Positions 7,568 to 16,008 of a DNA stretch of 28,947 nt are shown here, in pieces. Origin of the DNA: CAZEUZ01 sp964515805 (lineage in GTDB: Bacteria; Pseudomonadota; Gammaproteobacteria; Pseudomonadales; Cellvibrionaceae); assembly GCA_964515805.1 (NCBI GenBank), contig CAZEUZ010000143.1:1-28947 (forward strand). Reading direction: 5' to 3'. The translations under genes were made by a program, and so were the position numbers. A model generated the notes under the pieces. The model was given only the letters and a program-made list of their open reading frames with translations, searched no databases and was not told the DNA's origin. How positions within the stretch are numbered: the first letter of the stretch is position 1; each line of letters begins with the position of its first letter.

Positions 7568-10168
7568 TTATGCTTCAACAGGTATATCGCGATTGCGTCG
7601 GCTCACTTGTAGATAGCCAATAAAAAATAGTAGTAAAAGTGCAGGAATAAACATCCAATGTTTTTCAGGGCGATCCGTTAACTGCTTCACCGCTGTGATT
7701 TCCCAGCCACTGCTAATACCCGCTTTTTCAGCGTGGCCGAAAAATTCAGTATAATCAATCAATACTTTTTCACCTTCCGTCCTGATGCCAAACCCGGCAT
7801 GCTTTAATCGTTCTTCACCACTAGCACTCTCACCCAAGGGTAGAACAACACTTTTCTGGACATTATCACCATCAATATTCATACCCTCCACTGTAAATCT
7901 CAGCTTGCCGTTATCCGGAGCCACCGCAGCCACTTCCACGATTTTTGATGGCGGCACAGTAGAGATGGGAGGATAAATTCTATCCCAGAAGAAACCCGGG
8001 CGGAATAACGTAAAAGTGATTAATAGTAATAACAGAGTCTCCCACCATTTACTTTTCACCAACCAAAAACCCTGAGTTGCTGCGGCAAAGGCCAACATCG
8101 CTATAACAGCGCTGACAACCACCAACACCAGCTCCCACCAACTATCAATATTGATCATTAACAACTGTGTATTAAAGATAAACATGAAAGGTAAAATTGC
8201 GGTACGTATATCGTAGGTAAAACCCTGTATACCCGTTCTAATCGGGTCACTGCGAGCGATTGCAGCAGCGGCAAAGGCAGCCAAGCCAACAGGCGGCGTA
8301 TCATCTGCCAAAATACCAAAATAAAAAACAAACATATGTGCGGCGATCAAAGGAACAATCAACCCATTTTCCGCAGCCAAGGTAACGATAACTGGCGCCA
8401 TAAGCGAAGAAACTACGATATAGTTGGCTGTTGTCGGTAAGCCCATGCCCAAAATAAGACTGATTAGAGCAGTAAATATCAAAATCAGCAGGAGGTTACC
8501 ACCAGAAATAAACTCGACAAATTCAGTCATCACCAGGCCGATACCCGTTAAAGTCACCGTGCCGACAACTATACCAGCCGTAGCCGTGGCAACGCCGATA
8601 CCGATCATATTGCGAGCGCCGGCAATCATGCCGTCGTAAAAATCTTGCAATCCCCTTTTCGCAGCCGCTTGGATATTATTGGCATTACTACGAAAGTAAG
8701 CCTGTAACGGTCGTTGAGTGAAAACGATAAACAACATAAAGACTGTTGCCCAAAAGGCTGAGAGCCCCGGAGAAAAGCGTTCTACCATTAAACACCAGAT
8801 CAATAAAACCACTGGCAATAAGTAATACAAACCGGATTTTACTGTAGGGCCAACTTCGGGCAACTGGGTAATATCGGCATCGGGAGAATCCATCTTCAAT
8901 TCAGGATAATGGCAAGCGTATTTAACCAGTGAAACATAGGCGATTAGAATAGCAATACAAATGACCCATATTGCAAAATCACCCAACCAATTTTTGATCC
9001 AGCCGATACCGTAGTAGACCAAACCAGACAATACAATAAAGCCTACGACTATAGTGAAAAAATAAAACAACTTGCTAGATAAGGTGCTTATCTGCCTCCT
9101 CGGCAGACCTTGCATATTGGCCTTGAGCGCCTCGAGATGCACGATATAAATCAGTGCAATATAGGAAATAATCGCAGGTAAAAAAGCATGCTTAATCACC
9201 TCGACATACGAGATACCGACATACTCCACCATCAAGAAAGCAGCAGCTCCCATAATGGGTGGTGTTAATTGACCGTTGGTAGAGGAGGCGACCTCCACCG
9301 CTCCTGCTTTGGTGCCAGGGAAACCCACGCGCTTCATTAACGGTATGGTAAAGGTTCCAGTAGTCACCACGTTGGCGATGGATGAGCCGGATATCAACCC
9401 GGTAGCGCCAGACGCAACAACGGCCGCTTTAGCAGGGCCACCACGCATGTGGCCCAGTAACGAAAAAGCCATTTTAATAAAATAGTTGCCTGCACCAGCT
9501 TTATCCAATAGCGCGCCAAACAGAACAAATAAAAAGACGAAACTTGTTGAAACACCCAAGGCTACACCAAAGACACCTTCGGTAGTAAGCCATTGATGAG
9601 ACATCATTTTATTCAAGCTGGCGCCCTTGTGAGCAATCACATCGGGCATGAACGGGCCAAAATAGGTATAGCACAAAAAAACTGAAGCAACGATGGTCAG
9701 CGGCGGACCCAAAGCACGGCGGGCTGCCTCCAATAATAACAACATGCCGCAAACTGCGGTAATTACATCAATCGCTGTCGGCGCACCTTGACGCTCCGCC
9801 AGCTCAGCATAAAACAGGAAAATATAAAGGGCGCTAAAAGTACCAATAAAGGCAAACAACCAATCGTGTATAGGTATATATGCTCTAGGTGAGCGCTTAA
9901 ATGCAGGGAAGGCAACAAAAGCCAGAAAAATAGCGAAGCCCAAATGAATGGAACGAGCCTCGGTGTCGTTAAGTATGCCGAAATTAAAAATGTAGGGCAA
10001 AGGCGATGCATACCACAGCTGAAATAGTGACCATAAAAAGGGCACGACAAATAACATTTTTGCCGGAATACCTTCTGGTGAACGGGCGCCAGTATCTGCT
10101 TGGCTAAGTTCTTTTAGCTCTGATTCATAGGTATCAATATTTTCCTGTAGTTTGACTTTGTCGCCCAT
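7568..10168 (-). CDS. TRAP transporter fused permease (TAXI type, with DUF3394-like end)
   Basis: This 866-residue membrane protein joins the small (DctQ-like) and large (DctM-like) TRAP permease subunits in one chain, as usual for TAXI-type systems. Many membrane segments are evident. The DctM-type core has GALLDKAGAGNYFIKMAFSLLGHMRGGPAKAAVVASGATGLISGSS and, later, LILGMGLPTTANYIVVSSLMAPVI, both family hallmarks. The last 170 residues hold a soluble, probably periplasmic segment between membrane helices and fit the DUF3394 extension. Energy is expected from an ion gradient. The TAXI binding protein is encoded upstream with a 133-bp gap that contains a strong hairpin, and a universal stress protein gene follows. 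The substrate cannot be read from sequence. Confidence 0.93.
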   Translation of the reverse strand: MGDKVKLQENIDTYESELKELSQADTGARSPEGIPAKMLFVVPFLWSLFQLWYASPLPYIFNFGILNDTEARSIHLGFAIFLAFVAFPAFKRSPRAYIPIHDWLFAFIGTFSALYIFLFYAELAERQGAPTAIDVITAVCGMLLLLEAARRALGPPLTIVASVFLCYTYFGPFMPDVIAHKGASLNKMMSHQWLTTEGVFGVALGVSTSFVFLFVLFGALLDKAGAGNYFIKMAFSLLGHMRGGPAKAAVVASGATGLISGSSIANVVTTGTFTIPLMKRVGFPGTKAGAVEVASSTNGQLTPPIMGAAAFLMVEYVGISYVEVIKHAFLPAIISYIALIYIVHLEALKANMQGLPRRQISTLSSKLFYFFTIVVGFIVLSGLVYYGIGWIKNWLGDFAIWVICIAILIAYVSLVKYACHYPELKMDSPDADITQLPEVGPTVKSGLYYLLPVVLLIWCLMVERFSPGLSAFWATVFMLFIVFTQRPLQAYFRSNANNIQAAAKRGLQDFYDGMIAGARNMIGIGVATATAGIVVGTVTLTGIGLVMTEFVEFISGGNLLLILIFTALISLILGMGLPTTANYIVVSSLMAPVIVTLAAENGLIVPLIAAHMFVFYFGILADDTPPVGLAAFAAAAIARSDPIRTGIQGFTYDIRTAILPFMFIFNTQLLMINIDSWWELVLVVVSAVIAMLAFAAATQGFWLVKSKWWETLLLLLITFTLFRPGFFWDRIYPPISTVPPSKIVEVAAVAPDNGKLRFTVEGMNIDGDNVQKSVVLPLGESASGEERLKHAGFGIRTEGEKVLIDYTEFFGHAEKAGISSGWEITAVKQLTDRPEKHWMFIPALLLLFFIGYLQVSRRNRDIPVEA

Positions 10169-10225
10169 AGTAATTCAATTTCTCTTAAAAAATTTTAAAG
10201 TAACAATCTTAATTGAAAGTAACAA

Positions 10226-10250
10226 AAAGGGGCGTGTTACACGCCCCTTT
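10226..10250 (-). terminator. Intercistronic hairpin with T-tract (partial terminator)
   Basis: A perfect 11-bp stem (AAAGGGGCGTG and its complement) closes a 3-base loop. On the minus strand it is followed by TTGTT, making a run TTTTTGTT at the base of the stem, which is the form of an intrinsic terminator. It sits between the TAXI binding-protein gene and the fused permease gene of the same operon. Partial termination or 3'-end protection of the upstream message would give more binding protein than permease. Confidence 0.8.
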
Positions 10251-10301
10251 AGATACAAGTTAAATCTACTCGATAAGAATAGTTTCAATATAGACTTTAA
10301 C

Positions 10302-11282
10302 TTATTTCATCAATCCTGCCTCTTTGTAATATTTCATAGCACCTGGATGTAGAGGTGCAGACAGGCCATCTGTGATCATCTGACTTTTTTCTAACTTAGC
10401 GAAAGCTGGATGTAATTTTTTGAAGTCATCAAAGTTTTCAAATACGGCCTTAGCAACTTCATATACTGCATTTGCAGGGACACCGGCAGATGAAACTATA
10501 GTAGCGCCTACGCCAAAGGTTTTAACATCGCTATCGTTACCTGCATACATGCCACCCGGAATTATTGCCTCACTGTAATAGGCATTATCTTCAATTAGCT
10601 TAGTAATTGCTGGACCACTGACTTCAACCAATACCGTGTCGCAAGAAGTAGTGGCTTCTTTAATGGAACCACTGGGATGTCCTACAGTAAAAACCATTGC
10701 ATCAATTTTATTGTCACAAAGTGCACTGGACTGTTCTGATGATTTCAACTCAGACACCAATGAAAAATCGCCAGTTGTCCAGCCCTTTGCCTTCATCAAT
10801 ACTTCCATGGTGCCACGCTGGCCTGAACCAGGGTTACCGATATTAACGCGCTTGCCTTTCAAATCATCAAAGGTTTTGATGCCGGAATCAGCTCTTGCGA
10901 CTACAGTAAATGGTTCTTTATGCACTGAAAAAACTGCTCGCAGTTGTTTAAAAGGACCTTGTTCCTCAAACTTACTAGTGCCATTGTAGGCATGATATTG
11001 CCAATCCGATTGAGCCACACCAAGATCCAATTCATTAGCACGGATAGTGTTGATGTTGTATATCGAACCACCGGTGCTCTCTACAGAACAACGTATCTTG
11101 TGTTCCTCCTTTCCTTTGTTGACCAAGCGGCATATGGCCCCTCCAGTGGGATAATAAACACCAGTGACACCACCGGTACCGATCGTGATAAATGTTTCAT
11201 TTGAAAGAGCTGGAGATGACACTCCAACGACCGTAATAACTGCGGCAACAAACGCCAACAAGGATAATTTCGCTTTCTTCAT
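10302..11282 (-). CDS. TAXI-family TRAP transporter solute-binding protein
   Basis: This periplasmic receptor of a TRAP transporter binds the substrate and delivers it to the fused permease. The ATG at 11282 is chosen because GGGGA lies 8 bases upstream and the protein then begins MKKAKLSLLAF, a normal signal peptide with cleavage near SPALS-NE; longer starts at 11297 or 11324 lack a ribosome site. The mature part opens with FITIGTGGVTGVYYPTGGAICR, diagnostic of the TAXI family, and has GSGQRGTMEVL in the middle. Length (326 residues) is normal. TAXI proteins have mostly been linked to glutamate or other carboxylates, but the ligand is unknown here. Confidence 0.94.
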   Translation of the reverse strand: MKKAKLSLLAFVAAVITVVGVSSPALSNETFITIGTGGVTGVYYPTGGAICRLVNKGKEEHKIRCSVESTGGSIYNINTIRANELDLGVAQSDWQYHAYNGTSKFEEQGPFKQLRAVFSVHKEPFTVVARADSGIKTFDDLKGKRVNIGNPGSGQRGTMEVLMKAKGWTTGDFSLVSELKSSEQSSALCDNKIDAMVFTVGHPSGSIKEATTSCDTVLVEVSGPAITKLIEDNAYYSEAIIPGGMYAGNDSDVKTFGVGATIVSSAGVPANAVYEVAKAVFENFDDFKKLHPAFAKLEKSQMITDGLSAPLHPGAMKYYKEAGLMK

Positions 11283-11430
11283 TTTTTGTTTCCCCATAGT
11301 GAAAGAATATAAAAATTGGATCAATAAGCAATTACAAGAGTTTAGTTAATGCGCTTATCAATAGGGCAAGTAGCCTATACTTTTTAACCCACAACATGCA
11401 ACTTTTTTCCATTTTTTTGATATAAAATGG

Positions 11431-12561
11431 TTATTGCAGATTAATTTTGATAACGGTTTTAATGCTATTGCGCAAGACAAGCAATTCAACTTGATCGCCT
11501 ACACGGTAATCATTCAAACCCGTTAACAGTTCAGCAACTCGCTTGAGACGACGCCCATCTATTTCCAAAATGATATCACCCGGTGTCACCCGGCCCACAG
11601 CATCAATTTTTGCACCGCGCAACCCAGCCTGCACTGCGTTAGAATCAGGTTGGACACTGAGTATAAACACACCAGAAATATCGAGCTGCTCCGATAATGC
11701 CTGATTGACTTTTTCGTCGACAACAATCCCCAGGCTGGGACGGGTAAATTTTCCACGCGCGATCAGCTCGGGAACTACACGGTTGACCGTATCTACCGGA
11801 ACGGCAAAGCCTATACCTGCATAGGCTCCCGAAGGACTGTAAATAGCAGTATTTACGCCAATAAGAAGACCGGCACTATCAAGCAATGGACCACCGGAAT
11901 TGCCGGGATTAATTGCTGCATCTGTCTGAATAAGATGTTCTATGGTGATACCGTTATCTCCTGTCAGTGAGCGATCCAATGCAGAAACGAGGCCACTGGT
12001 CAACGTGTAGTCAAGCCCAAAGGGATTACCAATAGCAAAAACTGTCTGCCCAACCTTGAGATTACTATTGGTTCCTATGGGAACTGGCGGTGGCGACTCA
12101 AACCCAACGCCAATCCGCAGTACCGCCAGATCATGCGCGCGGCTTGCACCGACGAGCGTCGCGTTCAAGCTACGGCCATCGTTTAGCCTAACGGTAGCGG
12201 AAGAGGCGCCCTCAATGACATGAAAATTAGTCACCACATGGCCTAAGTTATCCCATATAAAACCGGAGCCGGTTCCTCTAGGCACACTAAATACATTGCG
12301 CGACCAAAAATCTCTGACTCGCTGTTTAGTGGTAATAAAAACAACGGAAGGGCTGGCGTTTTCAAAGATTTCGATAGTTGATTGTTCACTAGCAGCCAAC
12401 TCTCCACGGGCAGTAACCGTGCGTGGTTCTGCTGTCACAGTGAAAAAGATATTTTTTAGCCAGGGCGCAAACTGCCACAACAAAAAAATCAATATAAACG
12501 TCCAGAGAAACCGACGGAAACGCTTCAGTGCCACACTATTGTTATTAGTATCGATATCCAT
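11431..12561 (-). CDS. Membrane-anchored DegS/HtrA-like serine protease
   Basis: A trypsin-like periplasmic protease of the HtrA group. The 376-residue protein has one N-terminal membrane anchor (FLWTFILIFLLWQFAPWL, about 18-35), then the protease domain with the full triad His114 (TNFHVIEGA), Asp144 (RAHDLAVLRI) and Ser222 (NPGNSGGPLL), and one C-terminal PDZ domain (about 280-376). A single PDZ plus an anchor resembles DegS more than DegP. DegS starts the envelope stress response by cutting RseA, but many marine bacteria carry several such proteins, so the target is unknown. It starts only 7 bp after the stop of the B12-type receptor, with AGG overlapping that stop, so it is probably on the same riboswitch-led transcript. 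Confidence 0.9.
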   Translation of the reverse strand: MDIDTNNNSVALKRFRRFLWTFILIFLLWQFAPWLKNIFFTVTAEPRTVTARGELAASEQSTIEIFENASPSVVFITTKQRVRDFWSRNVFSVPRGTGSGFIWDNLGHVVTNFHVIEGASSATVRLNDGRSLNATLVGASRAHDLAVLRIGVGFESPPPVPIGTNSNLKVGQTVFAIGNPFGLDYTLTSGLVSALDRSLTGDNGITIEHLIQTDAAINPGNSGGPLLDSAGLLIGVNTAIYSPSGAYAGIGFAVPVDTVNRVVPELIARGKFTRPSLGIVVDEKVNQALSEQLDISGVFILSVQPDSNAVQAGLRGAKIDAVGRVTPGDIILEIDGRRLKRVAELLTGLNDYRVGDQVELLVLRNSIKTVIKINLQ

Positions 12562-12568
12562 TCACTGC

Positions 12569-14476
12569 CTAAAAATGATATCCCACGTTTAGTTCAAGTG
12601 TCGTTTTTGGCGCGGGATAGCCTCCAGCAGGAAAAGAGAAACTTGAATATTCCTTTCCAGTGAGATTATTCACACGCAAATTAGCGCTCCAGGCCCCATC
12701 TTGCCAATCTGGATTGGTATTGTAGCCCAGATTGATATTGTAGATAGTGTAACCGCCCAACTGATCACTTGTATTGTCGTCAGCACTTGCTGGAAAACGC
12801 CTACCGGTGTAGATGGCATCGGCGTATAAACTGATATTTGAGATCGGTGAATAATTGATTCCAAATACTGCGGTTTGTTCAGGAACAAAGGGAACATCAT
12901 TACCCTCAAAGCTGCCTGACTTATAGGTCGCTTTAGTGTGTGAATAGCTGCCACTGAGACCTAGCGATGGAGTGATGTCGTAATAGGCTTCAACAATAAC
13001 GCCTTTGCGGTTCGATTTATCTAAATTAACATTGGCAATAGCCACACTGTCGTAATAAATCTCATCCTCAATATCCATCGTGTAGCCCAACACCTTTAAT
13101 GAAAAAAGGGCGACAGTATATTCATAACCAGCTTCAATAGAGGTCGAGGTCTGTGGATCTAAAAAGTCTACTGTTGGTAAAATAAAACCATTTTCATCGA
13201 TATTGGCAAAACGAAAACTTTCAGCGCGACGGATAAATATGCTTGTCGAGTCCGAAAGATCATAAGAAGCACCGATTTCGGTCGCATTTTCAGAATCACT
13301 GTTTTGCGCATTACTAATCAGGTTTCTATCTTCGATATCGGTTTTGCGGGCACCGACAGCCAAAGTAACCTCTTCAAATACGGGAATAACAAGCTGGCTA
13401 TAAACAGACCGCTGATCTTGTTCCCAATCGACGGATGCGCCGCGCTGATGATCACCATCTTGGTTCTCGTAACCCAAAGTTAGCAACCATTTGCCGCGCT
13501 GAGTATTCCAGTCACCCAATAAACGTGCACCCAGTATCTTTAATTGTGTATCTTGCTTTTCAGGATTGCCAAAAGAAATCAGACCATCGCTGTCACGAAC
13601 CGAGTAGTCGGTATCAAATGTCAGCTTATTAGCAACATGATAACTAAACCCCACACGGTCTACGATTACATCCTGGTTAGAAAAATCTTCCGGATTATTA
13701 GTTTGTCTGCGATTCTCGCTAATCTGCGCATTGGTTAGGAAGCCCGGCAACTCTAATTCATCATCTATATCATGGCGCTCATAAAAAACACTGCCCCAAT
13801 CGTCTTCATAGCTGACCAAACCAAACAAATTATGGTAATTCTGTTCGTTGTTATCTCTATAATTGTCGGCTTTTTTCTTTTCACCCGACAATCGGTAGGC
13901 AATACCGTTATCAAAACCTTGGCTGGCGGAAAATGTTGCAACTCTGAGATTGTTACTACCAACTCCTACATCGATATAAGCCTGCTGCTGTCCGGGACGC
14001 TTGGTAATGATATTAATCACGCCACCGACAGCTTGATCACCGAAGAGAACGCCGCCACTGCCCTGCAATATTTCGATGCGCTCTACATCTTTTAATGCAA
14101 CAGAAGATAATAGCGGGGTTTCTAACGTCGGGTTATTTAATTTTCTGCCATCGACTACAATTAAAATATTGTTAACATTATTACTTCCAAAACCACGCAT
14201 GGTTAAAGAAGCTCGGCTGCCATTGCCAATATTATCGTTAATTTGAATGCCTGCCTGGGAGCGCAACACTTCCGTGAGAGAACTCGCCCCCGTCAACGCA
14301 ATATCTTCGGCTGTTACGACAGAGATACTAGTAGGCGTTACCACCCCCAACTGCTCAGAACGGGTGGCAGTAACCACGATGTCATCACCAACCATAACAT
14401 GGGTTTCATTCGCATTTAGCCAGTTGGAAGTAACTATTACAGCGAGAAACACAACAAAAACAAATCGAATTTTCAT
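12569..14476 (-). CDS. btuB: TonB-dependent vitamin B12 receptor, BtuB-like
   Basis: An outer-membrane beta-barrel receptor driven by TonB. The 635-residue precursor has a signal peptide (1-22), a TonB box DDIVVTATR at 31-39, a plug domain (VLRSQAGIQIND, GFGSNNVNNILIVVDGRKLN, GVLFGDQAVGGVINIITKRPG) and a barrel ending in aromatic Phe (LNVGYHF). Size and plug sequence fit BtuB, and the cobalamin riboswitch just upstream makes B12 or a related corrinoid the likely substrate. Repression at high cobalamin is expected. The protease gene follows in tight spacing. Without the riboswitch it could have been called a siderophore receptor. Confidence 0.88.
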   Translation of the reverse strand: MKIRFVFVVFLAVIVTSNWLNANETHVMVGDDIVVTATRSEQLGVVTPTSISVVTAEDIALTGASSLTEVLRSQAGIQINDNIGNGSRASLTMRGFGSNNVNNILIVVDGRKLNNPTLETPLLSSVALKDVERIEILQGSGGVLFGDQAVGGVINIITKRPGQQQAYIDVGVGSNNLRVATFSASQGFDNGIAYRLSGEKKKADNYRDNNEQNYHNLFGLVSYEDDWGSVFYERHDIDDELELPGFLTNAQISENRRQTNNPEDFSNQDVIVDRVGFSYHVANKLTFDTDYSVRDSDGLISFGNPEKQDTQLKILGARLLGDWNTQRGKWLLTLGYENQDGDHQRGASVDWEQDQRSVYSQLVIPVFEEVTLAVGARKTDIEDRNLISNAQNSDSENATEIGASYDLSDSTSIFIRRAESFRFANIDENGFILPTVDFLDPQTSTSIEAGYEYTVALFSLKVLGYTMDIEDEIYYDSVAIANVNLDKSNRKGVIVEAYYDITPSLGLSGSYSHTKATYKSGSFEGNDVPFVPEQTAVFGINYSPISNISLYADAIYTGRRFPASADDNTSDQLGGYTIYNINLGYNTNPDWQDGAWSANLRVNNLTGKEYSSFSFPAGGYPAPKTTLELNVGYHF

Positions 14477-14508
14477 AGAAATATACTCAAAAGCCTAAAT
14501 AAAAGTGG

Positions 14509-14558
14509 CGATTGAGGGAGGAATCGAGAATGGAGACAAACGCTGGGAGGAACCAGCG
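14509..14558 (-). promoter_or_regulatory. Two hairpins in the expression region of the cobalamin riboswitch
   Basis: Read on the minus strand, CGCTGG-TTCCTC-CCAGCG (14541-14558) is a 6-bp hairpin and CGATT-CCTCCCTC-AATCG (14509-14526) is a 5-bp hairpin. Both lie between the riboswitch core and btuB. The first is in the place of the L13 hairpin, whose loop pairs with the aptamer L5 loop in this RNA class. Neither is followed by a T-tract, so control of translation looks more likely than termination. Confidence 0.4.
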
Positions 14559-14604
14559 CGACAGAACAATCTCGGATGGTAGCCCTCCGCTCCATCGATA
14601 AGAA

Positions 14605-14712
14605 AGTAGAAGGCCGGTATCGGGCTTGCCGATAAATATATTGGCTTACCGTTGCGGGGGCAGCGCTGGATTTGCACCAGTCTTCCCGTTTACCCTAATC
14701 GTTATCCGCTAG
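14605..14712 (-). ncRNA. Cobalamin riboswitch (aptamer core)
   Basis: The minus strand carries the conserved core of the B12 riboswitch: GGGAA, then GGTGCAAATCC, GCTGCCCCCGCAACGGTAAG (14643-14692) and the 3' B12-box region AAGCCCGATACCGGCC (14612-14627). The order and spacing match btuB leaders. It lies in the 434-bp gap between btuB (minus) and the divergent FecCD permease gene (plus) and can act only on btuB and the genes behind it. Coordinates are for the core; the outer stems and the expression region extend toward btuB to about 14500. Confidence 0.93.
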
Positions 14713-14787
14713 ATTATTTATTGAACGCGTTATTGACGTAACAACATAACTATTGAGATGACAACAGGCACCTTAAACAGGACAACG

Positions 14788-14816
14788 ACACTAAATAGTT
14801 GAACCTTTTAAGTCAA
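14788..14816 (-). promoter_or_regulatory. Possible promoter of the btuB-riboswitch transcript
   Basis: On the minus strand TTGACT (14811-14816) and TAGTGT (14788-14793) are separated by 17 bp. The -35 is good and the -10 is weak. It would start transcription near 14781, upstream of the riboswitch. Confidence 0.35.
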
Positions 14817-14891
14817 GTTTTTCATTATTGCTTTTCACCAATAACTGTTATGGAGAGAATTTTGCTCTATTAAAACAAGTCAATTTGTACT

Positions 14892-14897
14892 TATAAT
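14892..14897 (+). promoter_or_regulatory. Possible -10 element of the FecCD permease gene
   Basis: A perfect TATAAT ends 13 bp before the ATG at 14911. The best partner 17 bp upstream is ATTAAA (14869-14874), a poor -35. If used, the message would have a leader of only about 7 bases and no Shine-Dalgarno sequence. Confidence 0.3.
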
Positions 14898-14910
14898 TGG
14901 TTCAAACAAC

Positions 14911-16008
14911 ATGTCTACTTGGGTAACAATCATTACTTCAATTATTAGTACTAGTGGTCGGCTTCACTCTATCCATCGTACTTTTATTACATTGATTGTA
15001 TTGATGCCACTCTGCTTTTTACTGTCGGTAGCACTGGGATCGGTACATATTCCGGTAACAGAAATTTTTCGATCCATTGCCGACCCCAACCAAGAACACT
15101 TATTGCAAACACAGTTAATTATCATTCATATTCGTCTGCCACGCGCCTTGCTGGCAGCTATTATAGGCGCATTGTTAGGTATGAGCGGCGCTGCCATGCA
15201 AGGATTATTTCGCAATCCGTTGGCGGATCCTTCATTAATTGGGATTACTGCAGGTGCCTCGGCAGGTGGAAGTGTAATGATCCTTTTAGGCAATAGTACA
15301 ATCATTGGAATCTGGGGTTTATCGCTAGTTAGCTTGGGTGCGTTCATCGGTGGTATAACAACCGTACTATTGGTCTATTATCTGGCTAACAGCGCCACCA
15401 TGAGTAAAACCACTTCATATACCAATAGCGGCCTATCAGTGACAACCATGTTGTTGGCAGGCATAGGCATCTCTGCACTGGCAGGCAGCATTACTAGCAT
15501 CGTGGAACTCACCGCTGATAATGATATGTTGCGCCGCATCAGTTTATGGCGTATGGGCGGTCTCGATGGCGCCAATTATGCACGGGTTATTATTGTGGCA
15601 GTCATCGCTGGCGCCGTTCTTCTGTTACTTCCACTGCATAGCAATGCACTCAATGCACTGCTATTGGGTGAATCTGAAGCACGTCATCTGGGAATTGACC
15701 TCAAACATCTCAAATGTGCCCTAATTTTAATGGTTAGCGCTGCCGTAGGTACATCTGTGGCCATGGCCGGTTCCATTGCTTTTATCGGTTTGGTAACGCC
15801 CCATATCATGCGATTATTAATTGGCCCCAATCATCGTTACTTACTACCTGCATCAGCGCTGGGCGGCTCGATACTACTTTTGTTTGCGGATACGGTTGCG
15901 CGCACTATTATCGCGCCTACTGAACTGCCAACGGGGATAGTGACAGCCATTATCGGCGCACCGCTATTCATCTCGTTACTGCGTCGTTATCGATATGGTT
16001 ACATCTAA
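14911..16008 (+). CDS. hmuU: FecCD-family ABC permease (HmuU/BtuC-like)
   Basis: A metal-chelate ABC permease of the FecCD family, 365 residues with about ten membrane segments. Family motifs include RLPRALLAAIIGALLGMSGAAMQGLFRNPLADPSLIGITAGA, the cytoplasmic coupling loop GESEARHLGID, and GSIAFIGLVTPHIMRLLIGPNHR. Its last base overlaps the start of the ATPase gene (TAATG). No Shine-Dalgarno is seen before the ATG at 14911, but the first membrane helix (FITLIVLMPLCFLLSVALG) requires a start near there. Sequence style is like haem permeases, but the divergent neighbour is a riboswitch-controlled B12 receptor, so corrinoid import is also plausible. No periplasmic binding protein gene is next to it. 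Confidence 0.85.
   Translation: MSTWVTIITSIISTSGRLHSIHRTFITLIVLMPLCFLLSVALGSVHIPVTEIFRSIADPNQEHLLQTQLIIIHIRLPRALLAAIIGALLGMSGAAMQGLFRNPLADPSLIGITAGASAGGSVMILLGNSTIIGIWGLSLVSLGAFIGGITTVLLVYYLANSATMSKTTSYTNSGLSVTTMLLAGIGISALAGSITSIVELTADNDMLRRISLWRMGGLDGANYARVIIVAVIAGAVLLLLPLHSNALNALLLGESEARHLGIDLKHLKCALILMVSAAVGTSVAMAGSIAFIGLVTPHIMRLLIGPNHRYLLPASALGGSILLLFADTVARTIIAPTELPTGIVTAIIGAPLFISLLRRYRYGYI

Noticed and set aside
10636..10989. Open frame of 117 codons on the plus strand
   Set aside because: Antisense to the TAXI binding-protein gene, which is fully conserved in the other strand.
11396..11430. Terminator after the HtrA-like gene
   Set aside because: CCATTTT and AAAATGG can pair, but the stem is short, AT-only apart from the ends, and has no T-tract in the sense direction.
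13772..14095. Open frame of 107 codons on the plus strand with hydrophobic start
   Set aside because: Antisense to the plug and early barrel region of the B12-type receptor; a shadow of that gene.
14495..14677. Open frame of 60 codons on the minus strand between the riboswitch and btuB
   Set aside because: It lies within the riboswitch and its expression region; the conserved RNA core explains the sequence and the peptide has no family features.
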